Below are positions 1 to 11,228 of a stretch of DNA of 64,000 nucleotides, in pieces. The notes below the pieces were generated by a model that ran no database searches, was not told where the DNA came from, and was given only the letters and a program-made list of their open reading frames with translations. The stretch lies in the NCBI GenBank assembly GCA_029067085.1, contig JAIEFE010000018.1, positions 124,001 to 188,000 on the forward strand, in the 5' to 3' direction. This DNA is from Lachnospiraceae bacterium. Its GTDB lineage: Bacteria; Bacillota; Clostridia; Lachnospirales; Lachnospiraceae. Both the position numbers and the translations under genes were made by a program. Positions within the stretch are counted from its first letter, which is position 1. Each line of letters begins with the position of its first letter.

Positions 1-850
1 TAATCGTAATCTCACCCGCTTCCGGAATATCGACAGCGATTCCGCTCTGCACAAACAATTCCTGTAAATTATCTGAAGCCAGGGTAAGCAATGTAAAAAC
101 ATCTACAGCAGTCCGCTTCATAACCAGTGTTCCCGCATCAATACGCGATAGAAGAAGCAAAGCTTCCTCAAGACGTGTAAGCCTGCTTAACTGCCGCTCG
201 ATCTGCCCGGAATAATCAACAGAAGGGTGTTCTCTCATCATCTGAACAGAAAGAGAGGCAGCGGTAATAGGCGTTTTCAATTGATGTGCAATATTAAAAA
301 GATTATCCGCATAATTTCTTTTTTCTGAAAGTGCGGTATCTCTCGTCTGATAAAGTGTTGTTATTGTCTTGTATATCTCGTCCTGCAGTCCGGAAAACTC
401 ATCTTCCGCCGCATCAAGGAGCAGCCCCTGTCCTCCCGTATTCACCTTTTCCAAATAATCAGTCAGCGTTTTGATCCGCGCTTCCTTAGCTTTATTCCAA
501 TATCGAAAAGTGAAAAGAAATAGGGAACATCCTGCCATAAAGCCCGTGCCGGCAATCAAAAGCATTTTTCTGTTAAAGCCAAAAAAATCCGATTGCCGAT
601 ACCCAAAGGACAACAGGATATTTTCATTTGTATTTGACGTGGAATAAGATTTATTTGCTTTCAGAATTTCTAATATGCTCTGTTTACATTCAGGATTTTT
701 TGCAAGGATTTCCCCGCAAAAATCACCCAATAGTTGAAAGTACAGATTGCTGTAATAACATGTCAGAAAAAAAGTGATCAGTGAAGCCACTAAAAAACCG
801 ACCGACAACACGCACAGAATTGTCCGTCTGTTATGATCTCCTCTGCTCAT
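1..850 (-). CDS. Sensor histidine kinase, 3' end missing (partial)
   Basis: Membrane histidine kinase, presumed partner of the response regulator at 847-1518. The ATG at 850 overlaps the regulator stop codon as ATGA, so the two are translationally coupled. About 283 residues are present. A first membrane segment lies near residues 10-32, followed by a short extracellular loop, a second membrane segment near 90-110, and a HisKA dimerisation helix with the H-box IAHQLKTPIT, whose phospho-acceptor is His189. The ATP-binding HATPase domain lies beyond the window edge. The short sensor loop resembles small kinases that often sit next to FtsX-type ABC transporters, but no such transporter is visible here, so the stimulus is unknown. 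Confidence 0.9.
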   Translation of the reverse strand, partial: MSRGDHNRRTILCVLSVGFLVASLITFFLTCYYSNLYFQLLGDFCGEILAKNPECKQSILEILKANKSYSTSNTNENILLSFGYRQSDFFGFNRKMLLIAGTGFMAGCSLFLFTFRYWNKAKEARIKTLTDYLEKVNTGGQGLLLDAAEDEFSGLQDEIYKTITTLYQTRDTALSEKRNYADNLFNIAHQLKTPITAASLSVQMMREHPSVDYSGQIERQLSRLTRLEEALLLLSRIDAGTLVMKRTAVDVFTLLTLASDNLQELFVQSGIAVDIPEAGEITI

Positions 851-1518
851 CCTTCATCCTCCATACGATAGCCAAAGCTTCTGATCGTTTTCAGGCACAA
901 TGGCTGGTGTAGTTTCTCTCGCAGGCGCTTCATCGTCACCGTCAAAGTGTTATCATTTACAAAATTCCCGTTATGATCCCATATCTGTTCCAGCAAGCGT
1001 TCTCTTGTGACAGTTTTCCCTTTATGCTCCATCAAAAGCAATAATAATTGATACTCCGCCCGGCTGACACATATTTCCTCCCCCTGACACAAAACCATCA
1101 TCCTGCCTTTATCAATGGAAATAGAACCGCATGAAAGATACTGCTCCGATACATTTCCTGCTCTGCGAAGCAATGCTGTCATCCTGGAATGCAATACCTC
1201 CAACTCAAAAGGTTTCACAATATAGTCATCCGCCCCGTTATTGAAACCGGAAACAATATCGCAAGTATCATTTCGAACAGTCAGAAAAATAACAGGCAGC
1301 CTGTCCCATTTCCTCCTCACCCATCGGCAGAGGGAATCTCCCTTTCCGTCAGGCATATTCCAGTCAACCAGAACGATATCCGGCATGTGATTCACCAATG
1401 CATCTTTCGCTTCTGCGATCGCCGGAAATACAGAAACAGAATACCCTTTTTGATCCAAGTATTCTTTTACGATATCCGCTATATTCTCATCATCCTCAAC
1501 ATAATACACTTCTGTCAT
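847..1518 (-). CDS. OmpR/PhoB-family response regulator
   Basis: DNA-binding response regulator of 223 residues. The N-terminal receiver has the acidic pair at residues 9-10 and the phospho-acceptor Asp52 in VLVDWNMPDG, with the conserved Lys in YIVKPFE. The C-terminal winged-helix domain (about 125-220) carries the typical NTLTVTMKRLREKL recognition segment and the GYRM hairpin. It is followed by the histidine kinase with a 4-base overlap. AGGGAAAG upstream of the ATG is a plausible ribosome binding site. Target genes cannot be read from this window. Confidence 0.95.
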   Translation of the reverse strand: MTEVYYVEDDENIADIVKEYLDQKGYSVSVFPAIAEAKDALVNHMPDIVLVDWNMPDGKGDSLCRWVRRKWDRLPVIFLTVRNDTCDIVSGFNNGADDYIVKPFELEVLHSRMTALLRRAGNVSEQYLSCGSISIDKGRMMVLCQGEEICVSRAEYQLLLLLMEHKGKTVTRERLLEQIWDHNGNFVNDNTLTVTMKRLREKLHQPLCLKTIRSFGYRMEDEG

Positions 1519-1548
1519 ATCGGCCGCTTTCCCTACCCTGAAAAAATA

Positions 1549-2907
1549 TTATACTCGAATCTTCTTGATCCATTTCCCGCTCCTCAGCCTGATAATGCAC
1601 CAGACTGTCTTGGCGATCTGGTCTGATTTCAGACCGATATAGATCCAAAATGCCGACCAGTGCAGGACAAATCCCGCTACGAGTCCTAACGGAATGGATA
1701 ATACCCACAGAAAGATATTGTCGGCAAGCATCAACATTTTCGTATCTCCGCCGCCGCGCAGAACCCCTTTTGTCATAATGCTGTTCGTAGCCTGAAAAAC
1801 GATGATCAGACTGATCGCTCTCATCAGCTGTCCTGCTACTTCCGCCGTCTCTTCCGATACATTGTAATAGGAGATGATCGGAGCGCTGACCGCCATGATA
1901 AATACGCCGGAGAGCATTCCCAGTCCGATGCCGAGACGCAGGAAACTTCCTGCCTGCTTCTGTGCTTTTTCTTTGTCGCCTTCTCCTAATGTCTGCCCCG
2001 TTACAATAGCTCCTGCCTGACACACTCCCTGTATCACTACAGTGCTCATCTGCTGTGTAACGCTGGTGATCGCGTTGGCAGCCACAAACGTCACACCCAG
2101 TCTGCCGATCACCATGGCTACGGTATTGTTGCCGATAGCCAGTATTCCGTCGCTGATCAAAACCGGAATACTGATCCGTACATACTCTCCGATCAGATCT
2201 TCCGTCTTCATGAAAAGGTCCCGGCAGCGGAAGCCGATCCGTTTATCCGCGAACAACAGGTATCCGCAGATCACACCGGCTTCAAAGAGTCTCGCGATCA
2301 ACGTTCCGATTGCCGCTCCCGCCACCTCCATACGGGGCATACCGAGTTTTCCGAAAATGAAAGCATAATTTGCACACAGATTTACGAAAAAGGCGCCAAT
2401 GGAGACAAAAAGCGGCATCTGAACCTGTCCCACGCTCCGCAGACCTATCGTGCACACCAAAGACAAGCCAAGGAAAAAACAGGTCACAATGGAATAGCGA
2501 AAATAAATGATTCCCAGTCTGATGATTTCCTGCTCTGTCGTGTACATCCGCATGATATACCCCGGGCAAAGCAGCATGCTCAGCGCAAAAATAATCGCCA
2601 GCGCGACAGTAACCCGTATCATAATACAGACGGTCTTGCGGAGTGCCAGCGCCGCGCGTTCCGGTTCTTCCTTCTTCATTCCCCAATATCTGGCAATCAA
2701 CACGGACGCGCCCATTCCGATCCCCATGCAGAATATATGGTAGATACTAATAAACTGATTTGCCAGCGATACCGCGGATAACTCTGTTTCTCCCAGATTT
2801 CCCACCATGATCGTATCTAACATATTAACACCGATCGTGATCAGACTCTGAAGCGCTATGGGAGTTGCAAGAAATGCCACTCGTTTATAAAATTTACTGT
2901 CAAACAA
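1549..2907 (-). CDS. MATE family efflux transporter
   Basis: Multidrug and toxin extrusion antiporter, about 452 residues with around twelve membrane segments and the MatE pattern in both halves (TPIALQSLITIGVNMLDTIM near the N-terminus, then a second repeat starting near RISIPVLISDGILAIGNN). It would export organic cations or metabolites using an ion gradient. I chose TTG at 2907 because GAGGAGG lies seven bases upstream; the start overlaps the end of the beta-helix gene by eight bases. An in-frame ATG at 2934, behind AAGGGA, is the alternative. It is the last gene of the glycan cluster; its link to sugar use is only positional. Confidence 0.9.
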   Translation of the reverse strand: MFDSKFYKRVAFLATPIALQSLITIGVNMLDTIMVGNLGETELSAVSLANQFISIYHIFCMGIGMGASVLIARYWGMKKEEPERAALALRKTVCIMIRVTVALAIIFALSMLLCPGYIMRMYTTEQEIIRLGIIYFRYSIVTCFFLGLSLVCTIGLRSVGQVQMPLFVSIGAFFVNLCANYAFIFGKLGMPRMEVAGAAIGTLIARLFEAGVICGYLLFADKRIGFRCRDLFMKTEDLIGEYVRISIPVLISDGILAIGNNTVAMVIGRLGVTFVAANAITSVTQQMSTVVIQGVCQAGAIVTGQTLGEGDKEKAQKQAGSFLRLGIGLGMLSGVFIMAVSAPIISYYNVSEETAEVAGQLMRAISLIIVFQATNSIMTKGVLRGGGDTKMLMLADNIFLWVLSIPLGLVAGFVLHWSAFWIYIGLKSDQIAKTVWCIIRLRSGKWIKKIRV

Positions 2908-4858
2908 AATGCTTCCTCCTCGGGTCAATCGCATATACTGTCCCTTCTTTGTAGCTGCAGGCCGGTTCATTCTGCATCCACAGCACTTTCTCATCGATGT
3001 CTGCCGCTTTTGACAATTGCTTCCTGTCGGACGCACGCCATTCGTCTATATGCGGAAGCAGCTTCCGGCGTTTGAGATCCTCTGGAAACAAGGGCGCTTT
3101 TCTGTCCGCGGGCATAAACTGCAGGGTCAGCGCAAGAGGGTCCACCTGCATGTCAAACCATCCTTCCATACCGTTCAGGTCAAAACCGTAGAACTCCTGC
3201 CATGCGCCGAGATGCAGGCAGACCGGAGGTTCCGGGTGTAAGATCCGAAGATAACCGCCAAACAGTTTTACATACAGATTTCCCTCTGCTATATTGTCCT
3301 TTGTCGGCATCTTTACTGCAGCTTCTCCACACGCATAGAACACATTTCCCACGATCCTTGCATCCCGGGAAGTGCCTCCCCGCTGCATTCCTCCCATTCG
3401 GAAAGAAACAGGCTTGGAAAAATAGCCGGCGCTTCGGCATCTGCCTATCAGATTGCATACGATCCGCAGATGATCTGTTCCCTCTCCATAGATACCGTAT
3501 CCGTTTACTACATCATGTTCTTTCATCTTATACCAGCCGGAAGATCCGGGTTCCACCGGAATCTCTTCCTCCCGGAAGCGTCCTTCCACATTCCAGATCA
3601 GATTGTGATCGATCAGGTTTACCCCATCCCGCGTGCACTCGATAAAAATAGCTTCCCGCTGCTCTATGCCATTTAAAAACAGATTGCAGGTAATTCGATT
3701 ATTCTCGTTTCCACAATCCAGCCAGAGATGATCCGCCCGCAGTGTGTTGCGGAAAATGTTGCGGCGGATAAGCCCGTCTACGCTATTGTGCAGTTTTATG
3801 CCGCCCGCTTCCCAGGAAAGTTCCATTTTCTGCCAGCCGGTTCCTTCTATCAGGTTATCTTCAATCAGCATATGCTGCGCAAAAAGACCGGCAATTCCAC
3901 AGACGCCCGCATCTTTGATCGTGCAGCCTCTGATGATACTATATCCGATCTGCTGCTCCTCATCAATATCGTGATGCCAGCATTCATTTCCGACATCCAT
4001 TCCTACGGCATTGGACCAGTCAATCACACAATCCTCTATGATCCAGTGATGTCCACGGAAACAGGACAAAGCGCCTCTTTGCGGAACGGGAGCGCCGCCC
4101 GCTGCATGGGCAAATGTGAGCCCTTTTACGCAGATATAGGACAAAAAGGGAATTTCAGGTGCAAAACACTGTTCCCTGCAGGTAATCTCAATTTGATGCT
4201 CCGCCGGATCTTCATCGTTTTCCAGACGAAAGTGGACAATCTGTCCGTTAGCCTCCACCCAGTAGCTTCCCGGCGTATCAGCCATCTGATGATAAAGCGC
4301 TGCCTGCTTGAGGGGTTTCCCGTCACAAAAAACCATACCCCGACGATTTAAATAAGGCGTCATATCTGTCTTGTCATATTCGATGAAAAGTCTGTCATGC
4401 AGGATATTAACACAACAAAAAGGATTATAACCGCAAAACATTGTCGGATCAAGATGATGCTGCCATATCCGACACTCTGTGTACTCTCCTGCATCTTCCG
4501 GCCCGTGTGAAAGTCTCCATCCCGTGCTTCTTGTGAAATCCGTCACGATCTCTGATGCCTTTATCACTACTTCCTCTTTATCGAACGCCTCATAGCAGAT
4601 CATGCAGTCCGCATCCCTGCCGCCCTGCATCGGGCGAACCCATTCTCGATATACGCCGCCATGAATGAAAACCCGGGTACCCGGCAAAGCCTTTTCCGCC
4701 GCCGCCTGAATTGTCAGAAACGGTGTTTCTAAACTGCCGTCGTTTCCGTCATCCGCAAGAGGATGCTTTTGATCTACGTGAAGTTCTCTATCATATTTCT
4801 GCTCCTTCTCCCAAAAAGTAAACAACGTACCATCCGGAAGATATGCTGTATTTTCCAT
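2900..4858 (-). CDS. Right-handed parallel beta-helix protein (pectate-lyase-like fold)
   Basis: About 652 residues, no signal peptide. The N-terminus has the Pel9A/DUF1565-type opening (DGSLETPFLTIQAAAEKALPG, then HGGVYREWVRP), followed by many beta-helix rungs rich in N and I (NLIEGTG, NIFRNTL, NLIGRC, GNVFYACG). Proteins of this fold include polysaccharide lyases, epimerases and glycosidases acting on plant glycans; the reaction here cannot be assigned. Absence of a secretion signal suggests it acts on imported oligosaccharides. It sits just downstream of the solute-binding protein gene, separated by a terminator, and overlaps the MATE gene. An earlier in-frame ATG at 4870 is possible. Confidence 0.8.
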   Translation of the reverse strand: MENTAYLPDGTLFTFWEKEQKYDRELHVDQKHPLADDGNDGSLETPFLTIQAAAEKALPGTRVFIHGGVYREWVRPMQGGRDADCMICYEAFDKEEVVIKASEIVTDFTRSTGWRLSHGPEDAGEYTECRIWQHHLDPTMFCGYNPFCCVNILHDRLFIEYDKTDMTPYLNRRGMVFCDGKPLKQAALYHQMADTPGSYWVEANGQIVHFRLENDEDPAEHQIEITCREQCFAPEIPFLSYICVKGLTFAHAAGGAPVPQRGALSCFRGHHWIIEDCVIDWSNAVGMDVGNECWHHDIDEEQQIGYSIIRGCTIKDAGVCGIAGLFAQHMLIEDNLIEGTGWQKMELSWEAGGIKLHNSVDGLIRRNIFRNTLRADHLWLDCGNENNRITCNLFLNGIEQREAIFIECTRDGVNLIDHNLIWNVEGRFREEEIPVEPGSSGWYKMKEHDVVNGYGIYGEGTDHLRIVCNLIGRCRSAGYFSKPVSFRMGGMQRGGTSRDARIVGNVFYACGEAAVKMPTKDNIAEGNLYVKLFGGYLRILHPEPPVCLHLGAWQEFYGFDLNGMEGWFDMQVDPLALTLQFMPADRKAPLFPEDLKRRKLLPHIDEWRASDRKQLSKAADIDEKVLWMQNEPACSYKEGTVYAIDPRRKHFV

Positions 4859-4892
4859 TTTACCTCTCATTCCGTCGCAACAGTGACTCTTT

Positions 4893-4924
4893 AAAAAAGG
4901 CGCCTCTTACAAAAGAGACGCCTT
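4893..4924 (-). terminator. Rho-independent terminator after the solute-binding protein gene
   Basis: On the minus strand a 12-bp stem (AAGGCGTCTCTT pairing with AAGAGGCGCCTT, one G-U pair) with a TTGT loop is followed by a T run. It ends the importer operon 26 bases after the solute-binding gene and probably attenuates expression of the beta-helix and MATE genes. Confidence 0.85.
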
Positions 4925-4949
4925 AACAGATTCATAGTATCCGAATTGT

Positions 4950-6734
4950 TTACTTTGCTACTGCATTTTTCGCATCTACTTCAATCTGATGCTTTTCCGT
5001 ATCAAATTTCATCAGATCCTGGAATCCGAATCCATCCATGGTAGCGGACATTTCATCCCACAATGCATCAAAGGATGCATCATCTGACGCATAGATCATT
5101 CTCCAGGAATAATCGCAGATGGTCTCGTTACACTGGTTACGGATCACACCGATATCAGCTGTATCGGTAGGAAGAGATACGCTTACGTTCGGGCTGATAA
5201 CCAGCTTGTTGTTAGCCTTCATATAACCAACAGGCTCATCTGCCCCGAATCTTTCCGCCCATTCCTTCTTCATATCGGTCATGGTCTCTTCTTTGTAGGT
5301 GCTCCAGTACGTAGTTGCATAGGTCTCACCGGTCAGAGGGTTTGTGCTGTTTGCACTGACGATCCACTGGTTAATCGCATTGTTGCCATCGTTATATCCG
5401 GCGCCGCCCCACTCTTCAGGAACCGGAAGGTTATCCATAAGAGCATTGGAGTTCTTGATGTAAAATCTTCCGTCGTCACCCTTCTCATAGTTGAAGCCTT
5501 CGATACCGGCATGCTGGAACATAAGTCCTTCGGGACTTGCATACCAGTCAAGGAACTCCAGAATTTTCTGATACTTAGCATCGTCAACCTGAGAACCGAC
5601 TGCAAATACACGTCCGCTTCCATAATAAGAATCCGCATCCGTGTAGTAGCTCTGATCTGCAACAGGTGTGAAGATAAATGCCGTACCGTCTTTCAATCTG
5701 TCGGTAGAGTTCCAGAAACCTACCTGCCAGCTGTACCACATAAGGTAAACCTGACCTGCACTCATCTTAGCACATGCGGCGTTCCAGTCCTGCGTAGCAG
5801 AGTCGGGATCTACGAGACCGCGCTTATTTGCATTGTACAGGAACTTCAGCATTTTGTAGTAGCTGCCGTCCTTATCGGTCAGAGGGATAAAAGTTCCATC
5901 GGGCTTCAGGATGACAGAGCCCTTGATCTTCTCACCGTACCAGGTGGTCAGCTGAACTACATTTGCGATACCGAGCATTCCGTCGCCGCCATCCCAGTCA
6001 GGCCACAGAGACATAGGATAGCAAGCATCTCCTGCATCGTTTGTAGGATGATTCTTCATCATCTCTTCCAAAACATCAAGTAGCCCGTCAAGGTCTGCAA
6101 TATCGGGGCAGCCAAGCTCCTTATACAGATCCCAGCGAAGCAGCGGGCTGGAGTAAATAACATCCTGAGAATAGGAAGTGGGTGATGTATTCATCATCTC
6201 GGTAGGAATACCATAGGTCTTCCCGTCATTGCCTTCCAGACTGTTATTCAGCATGTCAATCTGCTCCTTGAATCCGGACAGATTGGAATAATTCCATATA
6301 TCACTGCTGATATCCTTGACAAGGCCGGCCTCTACACACTCCTTGAACTGCCCGGACTCAAGAATCAGGATATCACCCAGATTTCCGCTGCTGGCACGGG
6401 TCTGATAGATTGCATCGCCGGCTACCTGCGGAGCGATGATATTCAATTCGATATTGAAGCGATCCTTAACAACTTTTGCAAACCATCCGGTCTGAACACC
6501 CTGATAGTTTGCAGCAACGTCGAAGAATTCGAGCGTCATGGCATCGCCGCTTGCAGCACCGTCGTCCGCAGTGTCCGCAGTGCCTGCATTGCCGGAATCC
6601 GTTGTGGCAGCGGTACTGCTGCCGGAATCAGAAGTGGTTCCGCTACCGGTGTCAGAAGTCCCGCCACAGCCTGCGAGCATCGTTGCTGTCAATGCAACCA
6701 TACACAGGAGTGAAACTAATTTCTTACTTTTCAT
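4950..6734 (-). CDS. Extracellular solute-binding lipoprotein of a sugar ABC importer
   Basis: Large (594 aa) family 1 type substrate-binding protein. The start at 6734 follows AGAGGG; the protein opens with a lipoprotein signal (KKLVSLLCMVALTATMLAGC), a Gly/Ser/Thr-rich tether and a periplasmic-binding fold. Its size and the pairing with LplB/LplC-type permeases match the Lpl/YtcQ subfamily, which in Firmicutes imports oligosaccharides such as rhamnogalacturonan or xylan fragments. It would be anchored on the outer face of the membrane and deliver its ligand to the two permeases encoded just upstream. The ATPase is not encoded here; such importers often share one ATPase encoded elsewhere. 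Confidence 0.93.
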   Translation of the reverse strand: MKSKKLVSLLCMVALTATMLAGCGGTSDTGSGTTSDSGSSTAATTDSGNAGTADTADDGAASGDAMTLEFFDVAANYQGVQTGWFAKVVKDRFNIELNIIAPQVAGDAIYQTRASSGNLGDILILESGQFKECVEAGLVKDISSDIWNYSNLSGFKEQIDMLNNSLEGNDGKTYGIPTEMMNTSPTSYSQDVIYSSPLLRWDLYKELGCPDIADLDGLLDVLEEMMKNHPTNDAGDACYPMSLWPDWDGGDGMLGIANVVQLTTWYGEKIKGSVILKPDGTFIPLTDKDGSYYKMLKFLYNANKRGLVDPDSATQDWNAACAKMSAGQVYLMWYSWQVGFWNSTDRLKDGTAFIFTPVADQSYYTDADSYYGSGRVFAVGSQVDDAKYQKILEFLDWYASPEGLMFQHAGIEGFNYEKGDDGRFYIKNSNALMDNLPVPEEWGGAGYNDGNNAINQWIVSANSTNPLTGETYATTYWSTYKEETMTDMKKEWAERFGADEPVGYMKANNKLVISPNVSVSLPTDTADIGVIRNQCNETICDYSWRMIYASDDASFDALWDEMSATMDGFGFQDLMKFDTEKHQIEVDAKNAVAK

Positions 6735-6810
6735 ACTTCCCTCTCTTTCTTGTGCTCTTCGCACATAATAAAATTAAAACGTTATAATCAACAGGCGTCC
6801 TGTCTGTTCA

Positions 6811-7746
6811 TTATCCTTTTACTGCACCGATCATGATGCCCTTTGTAAAGAATCTCTGGAAAATGGGATATACCAGAATAATGGGCGTCACCACCACGAT
6901 CGTGACCGTCATACGAATGGATGTGGCAGTGGATGCATGCGCTAAGCTGGCTGCCAATGCTTCCATTGAAGATGAATTGTTTACCAAAGCCTTCAGGGAA
7001 CTGGCCTGATTAATATAATTATACAGAGTATACTGCAATGTATACAGCTTATCATCGGTAACCAAAAGCAGCGTATCCTGGAAGGAGTTCCACTGTGCAA
7101 CTGCCGCAAAGATAGCAACAGTAGCAAGAATCGGCTTAATGACCGGAATAATGATCTGGAAGAAAATCCTCAAAGTTCCGGCTCCGTCAATCTCCGCCGC
7201 GTCCTGCAGTTCCTTCGGCACCGATTCCACAAAGGTTTTACACAAAATGATGTAGAAGGGCTGTACTGCTACAGGGAAGATATATACCCAGAAGTTGTTG
7301 GTCAGTCCTAAATTCTTCATGGTGATAAACCACGGGATAATACCTGCATTGAAATACATCGTAGCCGCCACCATCCTGAACCACAGTTTTCTGTGCCACA
7401 AGGTCTCTCTGGTAAACATATATCCGAGAAAAGCTGCCACAATTACGGTCACGAAAGTTCCTATGATGGTTCTTGCCAGAGACACTTTCAACGCCTGGAA
7501 CAGACCGGTTATCTTCATTACCTGCTGATAATTGGTGAAATGTATCTCCTTTGGCAGGAAGATGATCTTTCCTCTTTCACTTAAATTGTTCGCACTGATC
7601 GTATTAATAAAGATATAGTAAAAAGGATAGGCACAAACAAAAGCGAATATAGAGTAGATAATATATGTGAGCACACTGATCAGTCTGTCGCCGAAACTGA
7701 CCTTATATTTTACTTTTTTTGTCTTCATGGTCGGTTCTTTGCTCAT
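6811..7746 (-). CDS. Carbohydrate ABC transporter permease (LplC/YtcP type)
   Basis: Inner-membrane permease of 311 residues with about six membrane helices. The cytoplasmic EAA loop that contacts the ATPase is seen at VPKELQDAAEIDGAGTLRIF. The C-terminus QRFFTKGIMIGAVKG is typical of the LplC/YtcP branch. It is 13 bases downstream of the partner permease and 76 bases upstream of the binding-protein gene, so all three are one transcription unit. Confidence 0.95.
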   Translation of the reverse strand: MSKEPTMKTKKVKYKVSFGDRLISVLTYIIYSIFAFVCAYPFYYIFINTISANNLSERGKIIFLPKEIHFTNYQQVMKITGLFQALKVSLARTIIGTFVTVIVAAFLGYMFTRETLWHRKLWFRMVAATMYFNAGIIPWFITMKNLGLTNNFWVYIFPVAVQPFYIILCKTFVESVPKELQDAAEIDGAGTLRIFFQIIIPVIKPILATVAIFAAVAQWNSFQDTLLLVTDDKLYTLQYTLYNYINQASSLKALVNNSSSMEALAASLAHASTATSIRMTVTIVVVTPIILVYPIFQRFFTKGIMIGAVKG

Positions 7747-7759
7747 ATTCCCGTCCTCC

Positions 7760-8683
7760 TTAAATGAAGCCTTCGCCTCTGATGAGCTTGGATACCTTAT
7801 TGGTTACACACAGTAAGATAATACTTACCACACTCTTCAGAATACTGATCGCAGTGGAAAGAGAATATCCGCCGCTGCCCATCGCCAAATTGTACACATA
7901 CAGATCGAGCACCTGTATGCTGTCCTTATTGAAGGCATTCTGGAAAACAAAATACTGCTCCATTCCATTGGAAAGGAAGTTTGCCAGATTCAGCATCACC
8001 AATACGAAGTAGGTAGGCAGGATGCTTGGGATCGTTATGTACCGGATGATCTGCATTCTGGAAGCGCCATCCACTTTTGCAGCCTCCTTCAGTTCTTCAT
8101 CGATTCCGGCAATGGCTGCAAGGTACATGATCGCCGCCCATCCTGCATTCTTCCATGTCAGCCAAAGCCACATCTTAAACCAGATATGATCCGCTGACTG
8201 CAAGAACATCTGAGGTGTATCGAAGAGACCCAGCTTCATGCCGATCGAATTCACTACACCGGTACTGTTAAAAACACTATATGCAATAGAGTATACAAGC
8301 ACCCAGCTGATAAAGTTGGGAAGCGTTGTGACAGTCTGAACCACCTTTTGGAAGGGTTTACACTTGATCTCATTAAGAAAAACCGCAAAAATCATGGGAA
8401 ACCACGAGAAGAAAAGGCTGATTCCGCTCATTGCGAAAGTATTACGCATTACGGTAAGCAGCTGTTTTAATTTGATATCGTTCTCCACCATGGACTTGAA
8501 CCATTTCAATCCGACGAACTTATCCCAGGAAAGCGGAAACGGCGGTTTGTAATCAAAAAACGCATACACCCATCCGTACAGTGGATAATAAGAAAAAATC
8601 AATACCAGAATCAGAAAAGGAAGTATGTACAGAAATTCTTTAAATCCCCTTACCTTTCTCTTATTGCTAAAAAATTCTTTCAT
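7760..8683 (-). CDS. Sugar ABC transporter permease (LplB/YteP type)
   Basis: Membrane permease of about 307 residues and first gene of the importer operon. Six membrane helices are evident and the EAA loop reads DEELKEAAKVDGASRMQII. I chose the ATG at 8683 because a GTG eight codons upstream (8707) lies inside the presumed leader and lacks a good ribosome binding site, although spacing is not decisive. It forms the heterodimeric channel with the LplC-type permease. A strong promoter and an operator-like palindrome lie directly upstream. Confidence 0.93.
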   Translation of the reverse strand: MKEFFSNKRKVRGFKEFLYILPFLILVLIFSYYPLYGWVYAFFDYKPPFPLSWDKFVGLKWFKSMVENDIKLKQLLTVMRNTFAMSGISLFFSWFPMIFAVFLNEIKCKPFQKVVQTVTTLPNFISWVLVYSIAYSVFNSTGVVNSIGMKLGLFDTPQMFLQSADHIWFKMWLWLTWKNAGWAAIMYLAAIAGIDEELKEAAKVDGASRMQIIRYITIPSILPTYFVLVMLNLANFLSNGMEQYFVFQNAFNKDSIQVLDLYVYNLAMGSGGYSLSTAISILKSVVSIILLCVTNKVSKLIRGEGFI

Positions 8684-8721
8684 TCCCAGCCCCCCGTCTA
8701 TAGACACCTTTGCTTGTTCGG

Positions 8722-8735
8722 GTTTAACGATTTAC
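8722..8735 (-). promoter_or_regulatory. LacI-type operator-like site of the importer operon
   Basis: Plus-strand GTTTAACGATTTAC. It has the central CG and partial dyad of LacI-family operators and shares GTTTA-W-CG-W-T with the site in front of the lacI gene (13974-13987). It covers the predicted transcription start of the promoter at 8746-8774, where a bound repressor would block transcription. Binding is inferred. Confidence 0.6.
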
Positions 8736-8745
8736 CTTTAACATA

Positions 8746-8774
8746 ATAATATCTATATTTTGCGCACTTGTCAA
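8746..8774 (-). promoter_or_regulatory. Sigma-A promoter of the sugar importer operon
   Basis: Minus-strand -35 TTGACA (8774-8769), 17-base spacer, -10 TATTAT (8751-8746). Transcription would start near 8738, inside or next to the operator-like site, giving a leader of about 55 bases before the first permease. Confidence 0.8.
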
Positions 8775-8821
8775 CCGGGAGTTTGTATGCTCAGCCTTAA
8801 AGTTAAGATCGATTCCCTTCG

Positions 8822-11184
<2,363 letters not shown>

Positions 11185-11228
11185 TCACTTTTTCGACGAA
11201 CCCCTGTCAAATTACAGTGACGCTTTTC